A DNA stretch of 64,000 nucleotides from Mangrovibacillus cuniculi (GTDB lineage: Bacteria > Bacillota > Bacilli > Bacillales > R1DC41), in contig NZ_CP049742.1 of NCBI RefSeq assembly GCF_015482585.1, forward strand, positions 1,384,501 to 1,448,500, in the 5' to 3' direction. The position numbers were made by a program, and so were the translations under genes. Shown piece by piece: positions 8,630 to 17,389 of the stretch (the first letter of the stretch is position 1; each line of letters begins with the position of its first letter). A model generated the notes under the pieces. That model did no database searches. It was not told where the DNA came from and saw only the letters and a list, made by a program, of their open reading frames with translations.

Positions 8630-9226
8630 TTATTCATCAAAAGAATCTACAGTTTCCTGAAAACGTTCAAAGAATAAATCTGCCTCTTCTTGCACATCGT
8701 CTTCTTCTACTCGGTCTGGAAGAGGTGGCAATTCACTAATTTCTTTTAAATTAAAGTAATCTAAAAATTCCTTTGTTGTTCCATACATTATTGGACGACC
8801 TGGTGCATCCATCCTGCCTACATCCTTAATTAGTCCTTTTGCCATAAGCGTTTGAATTGGTCTTTCCGTCTTAACACCACGAATTTGTTCAATTTCAACC
8901 CTTGTAATAGGCTGCTTATAAGCAATAATTGCTAACGTTTCTAAACCTGCTTGTGACAAAGTAGATACAGATGGCGACTCTACCAATCTTCTTAAATAAA
9001 TGGAATGCGTTTTTTTTGTAACCAGTTGATACGTGCCTGCTAAAAGTACAACCGTTAGTCCACGTGTTTCATCTGCTTCAAAATCTTCTTGCATCTCTTT
9101 CACTATTGTACTCGCTTGACTTTCTTCCATTTCCATTACCGCACATATCTGCTTTAGGGTTAAACCTTCGTCTCCTGCTGCAAAAAGCAGACTTTCTAAA
9201 ATCGCCTTCCATTTAATCATTTCCAC
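8630..9226 (-). CDS. scpB: Segregation and condensation protein B
   Basis: 198 residues with tandem winged-helix domains. Conserved ScpB sequences are SQAGLETLAIIAYKQPITRVEIEQIRGVK and GRPIMYGTTKEFLDYF. It is the kleisin-associated subunit of the SMC-ScpAB condensin that organises and separates the chromosome. I chose GTG 9226-9224, nine bases after GGAGGA; a TTG two codons upstream and an ATG two codons downstream are possible. It sits 54 bases after scpA in one operon. Confidence 0.95.
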   Translation of the reverse strand: MEMIKWKAILESLLFAAGDEGLTLKQICAVMEMEESQASTIVKEMQEDFEADETRGLTVVLLAGTYQLVTKKTHSIYLRRLVESPSVSTLSQAGLETLAIIAYKQPITRVEIEQIRGVKTERPIQTLMAKGLIKDVGRMDAPGRPIMYGTTKEFLDYFNLKEISELPPLPDRVEEDDVQEEADLFFERFQETVDSFDE

Positions 9227-9280
9227 TTGCAAATATCCTCCTACACCTTCTTCTACTCCTTGTTAAGCCTACTATCTCAC

Positions 9281-10021
9281 TTAGTTAACGGAATACAAAA
9301 AGAGCTCGTCAAAATTCGTTGCTTGTTCTACTTTAATCTCCTGTTGCTTCATTAATTCTAATAATGCTAAAAAAGTAACCACAATATGATCCTTTTGTTC
9401 ATAAGGAAATAGCGAAGAAAAAGACTTTTTACCTTTCACTCTTTTTAATTCGCCTAAAATTTCTTCCATCCTTTTTTCTATAGGTATTTCTTGTTTCGTT
9501 ATAGTCGATGTCTTAGGTTTTTGGATTTTCTTTCTTCTTAACAACTTATGAAAAGCACCCAACATATCATACACAGTTACACCTTTTTCTAATGGTGCTA
9601 CTCTATTTGGGTCCACATACTCTGATAAATCTGTGGGTGGTTTCGTGTAGATTAAGCTTCTTTCTTCTTCTCTTTGTTTTAATTCTACAGCAGCCTCTTT
9701 ATATTTTCTGTACTCTATTAACCTTTCCACTAACTCATCACGTGGATCTTCTTCTATTTCAAACAATACGTCATCTTCCCACTCTTCTTCATGTTGGGGT
9801 AATAACATCTTACTCTTAATAGCAAGCAACGTTGCTGCCATTACTAAATATTCACTTGCGACATCTAGTTCCAATTCTTGCATGGTCTTAACATACTCTA
9901 CATATTGTTCGGTCAAAGTAGACATCGGTATGTCATAAATATCAATTTCTAAACGATTAATTAAATGTAATAATAAATCTAACGGTCCTTCAAAAGCGTC
10001 TAACTTCACATTATATTCCAA
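9281..10021 (-). CDS. scpA: Segregation and condensation protein A (kleisin)
   Basis: 246 residues from TTG 10021-10019, giving the conserved start [32 protein letters not shown]. The N-terminal helical domain contacts the SMC neck, and the C-terminal winged helix ([29 protein letters not shown]) contacts the other SMC head. It closes the SMC-ScpAB ring. The ribosome site (GGTGAT) is weak and the start is TTG, so expression may be modest. scpB follows. Confidence 0.95.
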   Translation of the reverse strand: MEYNVKLDAFEGPLDLLLHLINRLEIDIYDIPMSTLTEQYVEYVKTMQELELDVASEYLVMAATLLAIKSKMLLPQHEEEWEDDVLFEIEEDPRDELVERLIEYRKYKEAAVELKQREEERSLIYTKPPTDLSEYVDPNRVAPLEKGVTVYDMLGAFHKLLRRKKIQKPKTSTITKQEIPIEKRMEEILGELKRVKGKKSFSSLFPYEQKDHIVVTFLALLELMKQQEIKVEQATNFDELFLYSVN

Positions 10022-10147
10022 AATATCACCATGTTCTGTGTACTAATTTATCCATAGTATAGAGGATTCACACACTTTATCCAATAACTTTTTAAAGTAT
10101 CATTGTATCATATTTTTCTAGGTTTTTTTTAGTTAGGCAAAAGCCTA

Positions 10148-10176
10148 CACACATATGTGTTTTTACACATAAGATA
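10148..10176 (+). promoter_or_regulatory. SigK-like promoter for the YjcZ-type peptide gene
   Basis: CACA, then 16 bases, then CATAAGATA fits the SigK pattern mACm-N16-CATAnnnTA exactly. The -10 ends 30 bases before the ATG at 10207, with AGGAGG between. YjcZ-type genes are late sporulation genes, so the context agrees. The -35 lies beside a perfect ACACATATGTGT palindrome (10149-10160). Confidence 0.6.
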
Positions 10177-10206
10177 CATGGACTAAAGAAATAGGAGGTA
10201 TGGAAC

Positions 10207-10299
10207 ATGGGTCACGTTGGTGGATATAACAATGGATTTGCTTTACTAGTAGTGTTATTTATCCTGTTAATCATTGTAGGTAGCGCTTATCTTTGCTAG
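10207..10299 (+). CDS. YjcZ family sporulation small membrane peptide
   Basis: A 30-residue peptide: MGHVGGYNNGFALL followed by a single hydrophobic helix ending IVGSAYLC. An AGGAGGT ribosome site lies seven bases before the ATG. The glycine-rich N-terminus followed by FALLVVLFILLIIVG is the YjcZ/YrbD-like pattern of short proteins found in sporulating Bacilli, many of them made late in the mother cell. The exact role is unknown; a spore coat or membrane peptide is likely. The SigK-like promoter upstream and the terminator at 10357 make it a single-gene unit. Confidence 0.82.
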   Translation: MGHVGGYNNGFALLVVLFILLIIVGSAYLC

Positions 10300-10356
10300 T
10301 TAGTAAAGAACAAACCGTAAATTTTATAACTATATAGATTCTAAAAGTACAATCGT

Positions 10357-10395
10357 AGCTGTTTAGGAAAAGAGTACTTACTTTCCTAAACAGCT
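10357..10395 (+). terminator. Rho-independent terminator after the YjcZ-type gene
   Basis: A 14-bp perfect stem (AGCTGTTTAGGAAA / TTTCCTAAACAGCT) with an 11-base loop, followed by TTTCT. The remaining 127 bases to ypuF show no further gene. Confidence 0.8.
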
Positions 10396-10522
10396 TTTCT
10401 ACTGTAACATGTAATTTTATTAAGAAAAAAAGCTGATTTATTACGTACTAGTAGTTTTCTTGGAAAATCCTTTAATATTCGTTACTATTATATACATACT
10501 CTTCTTTAAGGCGTGATGTGTA

Positions 10523-11044
10523 ATGACGAACTACCCTACTGAATATATTGAGTTCTTAGCAGAGTTTCATGGCTCAAGGGATTATTTTGAATGTCATGAA
10601 GTGCTTGAAGAATACTGGAAAGAGGTAGAACCAGGTAAGAAGGATTCTGTTTGGGTTTCTCTTATTCAACTGGCTGTTGCTTTGTACCATGAACGTAGAC
10701 ATAACTGGAATGGTGCAAAGAAGATGATTAACCAAGCGTACCTAATCGCTACTAGGCAGGAAGAAGAATTAAAAAGACTTTCGTTACACTCGGAAGATTT
10801 CCTCCCCTTTGCTCAGATGTTAAGAGAACGAATAAACAAAGAAGAAGGTTATTATCCTGTAAACTTACCTATTCATGATAAAAACTTGCTGAAAGCTGTA
10901 CAAGAAAAATGCTTGGAGAAAAATTACACTTGGCAAAACACTTCCCCGGTCTCTATTGATATTTTGGATCGTCATAAATTACGTGACCGCTCAGAAGTAA
11001 TTGCTGCGAGGAATGCTTCGTTACAGAATAAAACCACCCGCTAA
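10523..11044 (+). CDS. ypuF: YpuF family protein (DUF309)
   Basis: 173 residues, soluble. It contains the DUF309 signature: FHGSRDYFECHEVLEEYWK near residue 14 and a following HERRHNWNGAKKMINQAY helix. The conserved His, Glu and Trp residues suggest a helical bundle binding site, but no activity is established. In B. subtilis ypuF lies between ribT and scpA; here it also separates them but is transcribed on the plus strand, opposite to both. The ribosome site is weak (AAGGCGTGATG). The gene ends at a hairpin shared with ribT. Confidence 0.87.
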   Translation: MTNYPTEYIEFLAEFHGSRDYFECHEVLEEYWKEVEPGKKDSVWVSLIQLAVALYHERRHNWNGAKKMINQAYLIATRQEEELKRLSLHSEDFLPFAQMLRERINKEEGYYPVNLPIHDKNLLKAVQEKCLEKNYTWQNTSPVSIDILDRHKLRDRSEVIAARNASLQNKTTR

Positions 11045-11060
11045 GATGCGAGTGGTTTTA
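11032..11060. terminator. Bidirectional terminator between convergent ypuF and ribT
   Basis: AAAACCACCCGC pairs with GCGAGTGGTTTT around a short loop containing the ypuF stop codon, with T/A runs on both sides. It serves both convergent genes. Confidence 0.75.
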
Positions 11061-11062
11061 TT

Positions 11063-11649
<587 letters not shown>

Positions 11650-11739
11650 TTATGCTATGAACAACCAGTAGACAACTCCCCATATGACAGCCATTACTAA
11701 CATGGTTAAAAATAGAACGATATTACCCTTTTTCATCAT
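11650..11739 (-). CDS. Hypothetical 29-residue single-helix membrane peptide
   Basis: A short reading frame MMKKGNIVLFLTMLVMAVIW... with two N-terminal lysines and one hydrophobic helix ending YWLFIA. AGGGGAG stands three to six bases before the two adjacent ATG codons. It begins nine bases after the lysA stop, so it is probably co-transcribed with lysA. I do not recognise a family. The good ribosome site, helix design and positive-inside charge support a real small protein, but no second line of evidence is available here. Confidence 0.5.
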   Translation of the reverse strand: MMKKGNIVLFLTMLVMAVIWGVVYWLFIA

Positions 11740-11748
11740 ATGCTCCCC

Positions 11749-13065
11749 TTACACACTTTGTTTAACATAAGGAAGGTCATTTTTTACTAGGTCCTCTAAC
11801 GATTCTCTTCTTACCACTAATCTCGCTTCCCCATTTTCCACAAACACAACTGCTGGTTTTGTTAGTCGATTATAATTACTTGCCATAGAATATCCATACG
11901 CCCCTGTACAGAACACAGCAAGTATATCCCCAGGACTGGCCTCTGGTAATGGTAGATCCCAAATCAACATGTCGCCGGATTCACAACACTTCCCCGCTAT
12001 CGCATACGTTTTTGTGTTTTCTTTTGTAGCTTTATTTGCCAAGATTGCTTCATATTTTGCATCGTATAGGGCAGGTCTAATATTATCACTCATCCCTCCA
12101 TCAACTGCTAAATATGTTCTCGTGTCAGGCACATCTTTAGTAGAACCAACTTGATATAGCGTGGTACCTGCATCACCAACAAGTGAGCGGCCAGGTTCAA
12201 TCCAAATTTCAGGCATATCCAATTCATTATTTGCAGCCACATCTTGAACATGATGGACAATTTTCTCCACGTATTGATACGGTTCTAACGGCTCATCTTC
12301 TTCTGTATATCGAATTCCAAAGCCACCACCTAAATTAAGAACAGTTGGTGTAAAGCCAACGCTCTTTTTCCAATCAGCCATTTTACCTACAATCTTATCC
12401 GCTGCTAAGATAAATCCAGTAGTTTCAAAAATTTGAGAACCAATATGACAATGTACACCTAGCACCGTAATTAAGGGTTGTTCTAAACAAAGCTGTAACG
12501 CTCTGTCTGCTTGTCCATTGTTCAAATCAAATCCAAATTTTGAATCCTCTTGACCTGTTAAGATATAATCATGCGTATGAGCCTCAATACCTGGAGTGAC
12601 CCTAATTAAAATATTTACAGGCATTTGAACTTCATTCACTACTTCTTTCAATAGTTCAATTTCAAAGAAGTTATCTACTACAATACAACCAATTCCGTAG
12701 TTTAAAGCCATGGAAAGCTCTTCTTTACTCTTATTATTTCCATGCAAATGGATTCTTTCAGCTGGGAAACCAGCTTGGATTGCCGTAAATAATTCCCCTG
12801 AAGAAACTACATCTAAAGACATCCCCTCGTCGTCCATCAGTTGGTAAATTGCCACGGATGAAAAAGCCTTACTCGCATAAGCTACTTGCGCTTTAACCCC
12901 CATTTTCTCAAACGTCTGTTTAAAGCCCCTAGCTCTTTCTTTAATTAATGCTGTATCATAAACGTAAAGAGGTGTTCCAAATTCTTTGACAAGATCAACA
13001 GTATCACATCCACCAATCTCTAAGTTACCTTGCTCATTTATTTGACCAGTACCATATAAATGCAT
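11749..13065 (-). CDS. lysA: Diaminopimelate decarboxylase
   Basis: 438 residues from ATG 13065-13063, five bases after AGGGTGG, giving MHLYGTGQINEQGNLEIGG as in B. subtilis; an in-frame GTG three codons upstream lacks a ribosome site. The PLP-binding lysine is in QVAYASKAFSSVA. HGNNKS, HCHIGSQI, the phosphate-binding GGGFGIRY loop, EPGRSLVGDAG and the C-terminal CCESGD motif complete the fold type III enzyme. It makes L-lysine from meso-diaminopimelate, the last step of the pathway. It follows the spoVA operon as in B. subtilis but is separated from it by a terminator. Confidence 0.97.
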   Translation of the reverse strand: MHLYGTGQINEQGNLEIGGCDTVDLVKEFGTPLYVYDTALIKERARGFKQTFEKMGVKAQVAYASKAFSSVAIYQLMDDEGMSLDVVSSGELFTAIQAGFPAERIHLHGNNKSKEELSMALNYGIGCIVVDNFFEIELLKEVVNEVQMPVNILIRVTPGIEAHTHDYILTGQEDSKFGFDLNNGQADRALQLCLEQPLITVLGVHCHIGSQIFETTGFILAADKIVGKMADWKKSVGFTPTVLNLGGGFGIRYTEEDEPLEPYQYVEKIVHHVQDVAANNELDMPEIWIEPGRSLVGDAGTTLYQVGSTKDVPDTRTYLAVDGGMSDNIRPALYDAKYEAILANKATKENTKTYAIAGKCCESGDMLIWDLPLPEASPGDILAVFCTGAYGYSMASNYNRLTKPAVVFVENGEARLVVRRESLEDLVKNDLPYVKQSV

Positions 13066-13095
13066 GCTCTCCACCCTTTTCTTCTTCTATAGAAA

Positions 13096-13118
13096 AAGAC
13101 AGCCATATTAGCTGTCTT
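13096..13118 (-). terminator. Terminator of the spoVA operon
   Basis: An 8-bp perfect stem (AAGACAGC / GCTGTCTT, seven-base loop) followed on the minus strand by TTTTTCT lies between the spoVAF stop and lysA. Confidence 0.78.
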
Positions 13119-13195
13119 CTAATGAAAACAAACCGTTACAGTCGTTACTTCCAAATAGTTGTGGTAATAGTACCACAATTCCTATTTGTGAGCAA

Positions 13196-14680
13196 TTATG
13201 TGCTAGACTGCTTTGGCTGTTTAAATTTATTCCTTGGATGTACGATGCTAGGTCTTATTTTTGATCCTGGTACGGAACGTCTTATGATTATTTGCATAAA
13301 TGCTGCCGGATGAAATGGAAGCAATGGCCATAGGTAAGGAGTATTAAGTGACTTAATTTGAGCTAGCATGATAATAAATAATGTACAACCAATCATGAAT
13401 CCTGGTACTCCAAAAAAGGCGACAACTACTACCAAGAACAATCTGGCACTTTTATTTGCTGCACTTAACTCGTAGCTTGGTGTAGAGAATGTACCTATTG
13501 CTGCTGCTGAAACGTAAAGAATTATTTCTGGGACAAACAACCCAACATCAATGGCAATCTGACCAATCAGTACCGCGGCAACTAATCCCATAGCTGTCGA
13601 TAAAGGAGTCGGTGTATGAATGGCGGCTATCCTTAAAAACTCTATACCTATGTCAGCAATTAGAATCTGTAAAACAATCGGTATATTGGACACGTCGTTT
13701 GGCCCAATAAAAGATATCTCTTCAGGTAATAAGGATGGGTCCTGAACAAATAATAACCAAAATGGTAACAGAAATAATGATGTTATGATCCCAAGGAATC
13801 TAATCCATCTAACAAATGTTCCTACAAAGGCAGATTGACGGTATTCTTCTGCGTGTTGAACGTGATGAAAATACGTTGTAGGGGTAATAATGACACTAGG
13901 AGAAGTATCAACATATATGATGACATGTCCTTCTAGTAAATGAGTGGCCGCAACATCCGCTCGTTCCGTATACCGAACAAGTGGATAAGGATTATAGCCC
14001 TGTTTTACTAAAAATTCCTCTACTGTTTTATCTGCCATTGTAATCCCATCAATTTTAATTCCTTCGATCTCTTTTCTAATAGTTGCTACCAGTTTAGGAT
14101 CAGCTATATCCTCAATATATCCTAAAGAAACGTCGGTCTTTGAGCGTTCTCCCACTTTAAACATTTCAAAACGCAATTTCTCATCTCTAATTCTTCTTCT
14201 AGTTAAAGCTGTATTAACAATAATATTTTCTACAAACCCATCTCGCGATCCTCGTACTACTTTTTCTGTATCAGGTTCTTCTGGAGACCTACCTGGGTAA
14301 CTTCTGACATCTACAACTAACGCCTCTTGTTCCCCCTCGACTACAATTACAATAAGTCCTGAAAGTACTTGATCTACCATTTCATCAATCGATTTAATTC
14401 GCTCTACGGATTGATGTATAATACGATTTTCTACTAGCGTAAATAGTTGAGGAGTATATGGTTCATTATCATTTATTTCTACTAACTCTTCGGTGATTTT
14501 AATTAAGAAGCTCGTGTCCGTAAGACCATTTATATAATAAAATTGCACGCCCTTTTTATTTACTTGAAGTTTCCTTACACCAATGTCAAAACTCTTTTTT
14601 AAACCTACTCGTTCTTTAAAATATTCTTCAATCGCATTTAGCGACTTAGGAATAGGTTGTTTTTCCTTCGTCTCCGCCAT
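13196..14680 (-). CDS. spoVAF: Stage V sporulation protein AF (GerA family)
   Basis: 494 residues, related to the A subunits of germinant receptors. A soluble N-terminal half contains YPGRSPEEPDTEKVVRGSRDGFVENI, the GerA-family signature. The C-terminal half has about five membrane helices (for example WIRFLGIITSLFLLPFWLLF, ATAMGL-type segments and FLVVVVAFFGVPGFMIG). SpoVAF sits in the spore inner membrane and assists germination. Its start lies inside the end of spoVAEa (35-base overlap), as in other Bacilli. It is the last gene of the operon. Confidence 0.95.
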   Translation of the reverse strand: MAETKEKQPIPKSLNAIEEYFKERVGLKKSFDIGVRKLQVNKKGVQFYYINGLTDTSFLIKITEELVEINDNEPYTPQLFTLVENRIIHQSVERIKSIDEMVDQVLSGLIVIVVEGEQEALVVDVRSYPGRSPEEPDTEKVVRGSRDGFVENIIVNTALTRRRIRDEKLRFEMFKVGERSKTDVSLGYIEDIADPKLVATIRKEIEGIKIDGITMADKTVEEFLVKQGYNPYPLVRYTERADVAATHLLEGHVIIYVDTSPSVIITPTTYFHHVQHAEEYRQSAFVGTFVRWIRFLGIITSLFLLPFWLLFVQDPSLLPEEISFIGPNDVSNIPIVLQILIADIGIEFLRIAAIHTPTPLSTAMGLVAAVLIGQIAIDVGLFVPEIILYVSAAAIGTFSTPSYELSAANKSARLFLVVVVAFFGVPGFMIGCTLFIIMLAQIKSLNTPYLWPLLPFHPAAFMQIIIRRSVPGSKIRPSIVHPRNKFKQPKQSST

Positions 14681-15245
14681 TTATCATTCCACTCCTTTCC
14701 ATAATAAGCTCCACCGCTTTTCTTGTTAGCGGGGCTCCTTTTTCCGCTCTATCCCTTAAAGATATTTTCCCAATGTCTCCTATACCAACTATAAAAGGAA
14801 TATCCATAGAATCTAGAGAATAAACTGTGTCACCATTCATAATTCCAATATCAAATTCAGGAACTCCAAATTTATCTACACCATATGCCGTTAACTCTCC
14901 ATCCCTGTCTATACAAACATTGACATGTGTCCACTCTAATTTGCGTGATTTTGCCGCAACCGCAATTGCACCAATTACTTCGATTTGCTTGTTAGCAACA
15001 ATCTCTTTCATGATACTTTCTCCAGGCCCTTCCCCAATAAATCCACTATCATCAAACATAACTAGAACTGGTTCAGAAGGAGCAGATAGAATCATCGGAA
15101 TTAACTCGTGTGCCGTTATTTTAGAGGGATTGCCAGAAGATGCAGAAATACATCTACCCCCAATTTGTTTCGCCACCGATTCGACAGCTTTTCTTGCATA
15201 TTCATCTCCATCCGTTACAATAATGACACGCTTTTTTCTTTCCAT
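14646..15245 (-). CDS. spoVAEa: Stage V sporulation protein AEa
   Basis: 199 residues from ATG 15245-15243, eight bases behind GGGAG; a longer in-frame start at 15287 would run into spoVAB. It begins MERKKRVIIVTDGDEYARKAVESVA, typical of the soluble SpoVAEa subunit. GEGPGESIMKEIVAN and WTHVNVCIDRDGELTAYGVDK are further conserved parts. It is a cytoplasmic-type protein accompanying the SpoVA membrane proteins, with a role in germination reported in B. subtilis. Here it follows spoVAB directly (17 bases), whereas spoVAC, spoVAD and spoVAEb normally stand between them. Confidence 0.9.
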   Translation of the reverse strand: MERKKRVIIVTDGDEYARKAVESVAKQIGGRCISASSGNPSKITAHELIPMILSAPSEPVLVMFDDSGFIGEGPGESIMKEIVANKQIEVIGAIAVAAKSRKLEWTHVNVCIDRDGELTAYGVDKFGVPEFDIGIMNGDTVYSLDSMDIPFIVGIGDIGKISLRDRAEKGAPLTRKAVELIMERSGMINGGDEGKTTYS

Positions 15246-15262
15246 CTGGAACGCTCCCTTCT

Positions 15263-15685
15263 TCACAAACTCACATAGTAGATCCAATGAAAGAGTGAGC
15301 CCATAATTTTTCCAAATACTAGAGCCATTAGTAAATAAACAATTCTATCAGCAATACCAACTCTCTTCGCTAGTATCGGAAGCACATTAAGAGACTCCGT
15401 TAAAGCTGCCGCTAACATCCCCAAGAAAATACCATTTAATAACCCTAACGGCATAAGTAATATAGGGTATAAATGAAAACTTGGTAATTGTAATGAAAAG
15501 TAACATCCTAAAAAAACACCAAATACTACAGACCATTCGTAATAATGAATCATCTTCATTGTTTTTGTCAGTTGTGTTAGTCTCGGAATAATTCCAAGGA
15601 CTGTTAACACAGCTACAAAGCCAGAACCAACCGCTAGTCCTCCAGCAAAGGCAATTAAAATGATTAAAAGAACATTAATTGTCAT
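15263..15685 (-). CDS. spoVAB: Stage V sporulation protein AB
   Basis: 140 residues, almost entirely hydrophobic with four or five helices. MTINVLLIILIAFAGGLAVGSGFVAVLTVLGIIPRL and VPILAKR-type sequences match SpoVAB, which is about 141 residues long. I place the start at ATG 15685 rather than at the TTG just before it. The start overlaps the end of spoVAA. It is a spore inner-membrane protein of the SpoVA group involved in dipicolinic acid movement; its individual role is not well defined. Confidence 0.9.
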   Translation of the reverse strand: MTINVLLIILIAFAGGLAVGSGFVAVLTVLGIIPRLTQLTKTMKMIHYYEWSVVFGVFLGCYFSLQLPSFHLYPILLMPLGLLNGIFLGMLAAALTESLNVLPILAKRVGIADRIVYLLMALVFGKIMGSLFHWIYYVSL

Positions 15686-16295
15686 CAAGGTGTCTCATAC
15701 TCTCCTTGTTCTCATTCATTATTACGTACTGGTCTAAATCTTGTTGATAATTAAACATTTCTACTTCTAAAGGACTTGGTTCTTCGTTAATTCTTTTTCT
15801 AAAAAGATGATTAAAGAAAAGAATCATCCCTAGCCCTAACCCAAACGAGTAAGGAATTTGGAATAATAGCGGTTTAGCAACTTCTTGTCCGGTTAGTACT
15901 GTGTACAATTTTTGGTGTACTTCTGGCATACTAACATCTTCATGAAAGTTCATGATTGCTAAAGCTGCTCCTACAAACAGGAGTAACCATACAAAAACAA
16001 ACAATGGCATAGACATATGTTTTTTTTCATAGACCACTTCAATAATTGTTTGCGGAGGACCAACAGTTTGAACTTCCAAATTTGGATGTTTTGCTTGTAT
16101 GAACTGAATGACTTTCATCACATCAATAATCACAATATTTTTGTCTTCTTCTTTTACTTGGTAAACGGGAAGGTTTAATAGGTCATTTCTAATTTCTTCT
16201 GGGGCTAATACTTGCGCCATATGTCCAAGTATTACTTTTTCATTTGGTTTTACTTGAGCTCTATTTCGAAGACGAAGATAAATGATGTCAGTCAC
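15675..16295 (-). CDS. spoVAA: Stage V sporulation protein AA
   Basis: 206 residues from a GTG start behind AAAGGAGG. The N-terminal half is a soluble domain (MTDIIYLRLRNRAQVKPNEKVILG), followed by two helices at about residues 95-115 and 150-165. This matches SpoVAA. It is the first gene of the operon and follows a SigG-like promoter, which would place expression in the forespore. The protein belongs to the inner-membrane set for dipicolinate transport. Structure prediction in other species suggests that AA and AB work together. Confidence 0.92.
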   Translation of the reverse strand: MTDIIYLRLRNRAQVKPNEKVILGHMAQVLAPEEIRNDLLNLPVYQVKEEDKNIVIIDVMKVIQFIQAKHPNLEVQTVGPPQTIIEVVYEKKHMSMPLFVFVWLLLFVGAALAIMNFHEDVSMPEVHQKLYTVLTGQEVAKPLLFQIPYSFGLGLGMILFFNHLFRKRINEEPSPLEVEMFNYQQDLDQYVIMNENKESMRHLDDN

Positions 16296-16326
16296 GTAAT
16301 TTCCTCCTTTACCAAGTATTCTGTCT

Positions 16327-16356
16327 TAGTATTAGGAGACGAGGGTGGAAATATGG
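16327..16356 (-). promoter_or_regulatory. SigG-like promoter for the spoVA operon
   Basis: On the minus strand CCATA (-35) is followed after 18 bases by AATACTA (-10), matching GHATR-N18-CATnHTA at 4 of 5 and 5 of 6 fixed positions. It lies about 32 bases before the spoVAA start. The spoVA operon of B. subtilis is SigG-dependent. Confidence 0.5.
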
Positions 16357-16400
16357 AAGGGAATTTATAGAAAGAGTTAGGATGGAACTAAATCCGAAAG

Positions 16401-16503
16401 CGACTGCACAGGGATTTAGTTTTTTCAGCATTAATTCTGCATTATGATTAACTCAAATACAAAGAAAAAAAGGTACACTCGTTTTTCGAATGTACCTTTT
16501 TTT
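16401..16503 (+). repeat. Internally deleted modular repeat (copy D) with terminator for the hydroxybutyrate dehydrogenase gene
   Basis: The left end (CGACTGCACAGGGATTTA) is joined straight to the AT-rich right flank (CAGCATTAATTCTGCATTAT) found beside copies A and B; the GC-rich core is missing. It ends in a hairpin (AAAAGGTACA ... TGTACCTTTT, 16467-16500) with A/T runs on both sides, which would terminate the minus-strand gene ending at 16556. Confidence 0.7.
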
Positions 16504-16555
16504 GTCCTGCCTCATAAGAAAAATCTGCGTAACATACCACTGTAACAAAAGCAAT

Positions 16556-17335
16556 TTACTGAGCTGTATATCCCCCGTCCATTACGACTGCTTGTCCTGT
16601 TACGCCACCAGCTTGTTCACTAGCTAAGAAGCGAGCATAGTCCGCTATTTCTTTTACTTGTAGTAAACGTTTTTGTGGTACTAGAGGATAAATAACTTGT
16701 TCCAGTACCTTTTCTAATTCCACGCCACGAGTACTTGCTAAATCCTTCATTTGGTTACGTACAAGTGGAGTATCTACATAACCTGGACATAGTGCATTTA
16801 CAGTAATACCGTGCTCAGCACCTTCTAAAGCTGCCACCTTAGTTAACCCAATTACTCCATGCTTAGCACTGTTATACGCAGCTTTTCCTGCGAATCCAAT
16901 CAATCCATTAATAGAAGAAACATTTAAGATACGACCGAAGTTTTGCTTCTTCATGATTGGGAAAACATGTTTCGTCGCTATGAAAGGAGCTGTTAACATA
17001 ATCTTAATCATAAATTCAAACTTATCTGTTGGGAATTCTTCAATTGGAGAAACATGTTGAAGCCCTGCATTATTGATTAATACATCTAGTCGACCATAAG
17101 TCTCAACAGTTTTATCCACCATATTTTTGATGTCTTCTTCAGATGTTACATCTGCCTTTAAACCGATAACATCGTGACCAGCTGACTTAAGCTCGTCTGC
17201 TGCTTTTTGAACGCCTTCTTCATTAATATCTGATAACACCACTTTGGATCCAGCTTCTGCAAAAATCTTCCCGATCTCAAAGCCTATCCCTTGAGCAGAC
17301 CCTGTGATTACAACTACTTGTCCTTTATTTTCCAT
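16556..17335 (-). CDS. 3-hydroxybutyrate dehydrogenase (short-chain dehydrogenase)
   Basis: 259 residues, classical SDR. TGSAQGIGFEIG is the nucleotide-binding loop, NNAG follows near residue 90, and catalytic YNSAKHG lies near residue 154. The substrate-loop region PLVRNQMKDLASTRG and the ending AVVMDGGYTAQ closely resemble D-3-hydroxybutyrate dehydrogenases (NAD-dependent, to acetoacetate). AAGGAGG precedes the ATG. It lies 55 bases behind a GntP-type permease in an apparent operon, which suggests uptake and oxidation of 3-hydroxybutyrate. The pair is inserted between spoVA and sigF, adjacent in B. subtilis. The SDR class is certain; the exact substrate is inferred. Confidence 0.87.
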   Translation of the reverse strand: MENKGQVVVITGSAQGIGFEIGKIFAEAGSKVVLSDINEEGVQKAADELKSAGHDVIGLKADVTSEEDIKNMVDKTVETYGRLDVLINNAGLQHVSPIEEFPTDKFEFMIKIMLTAPFIATKHVFPIMKKQNFGRILNVSSINGLIGFAGKAAYNSAKHGVIGLTKVAALEGAEHGITVNALCPGYVDTPLVRNQMKDLASTRGVELEKVLEQVIYPLVPQKRLLQVKEIADYARFLASEQAGGVTGQAVVMDGGYTAQ

Positions 17336-17389
17336 CGTATATTCCTCCTTAAAATGGTATGACCAATATATTAATATGCCTTAACTCTC

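Noticed and set aside
13075-13195. Lysine riboswitch before lysA
   Set aside because: Only 120 bases separate spoVAF from lysA and they contain the spoVA terminator; no L-box elements are visible.
14646-15287. Longer start for spoVAEa at 15287
   Set aside because: It would extend into spoVAB; the ATG at 15245 has a proper GGGAG site and the conserved N-terminus.
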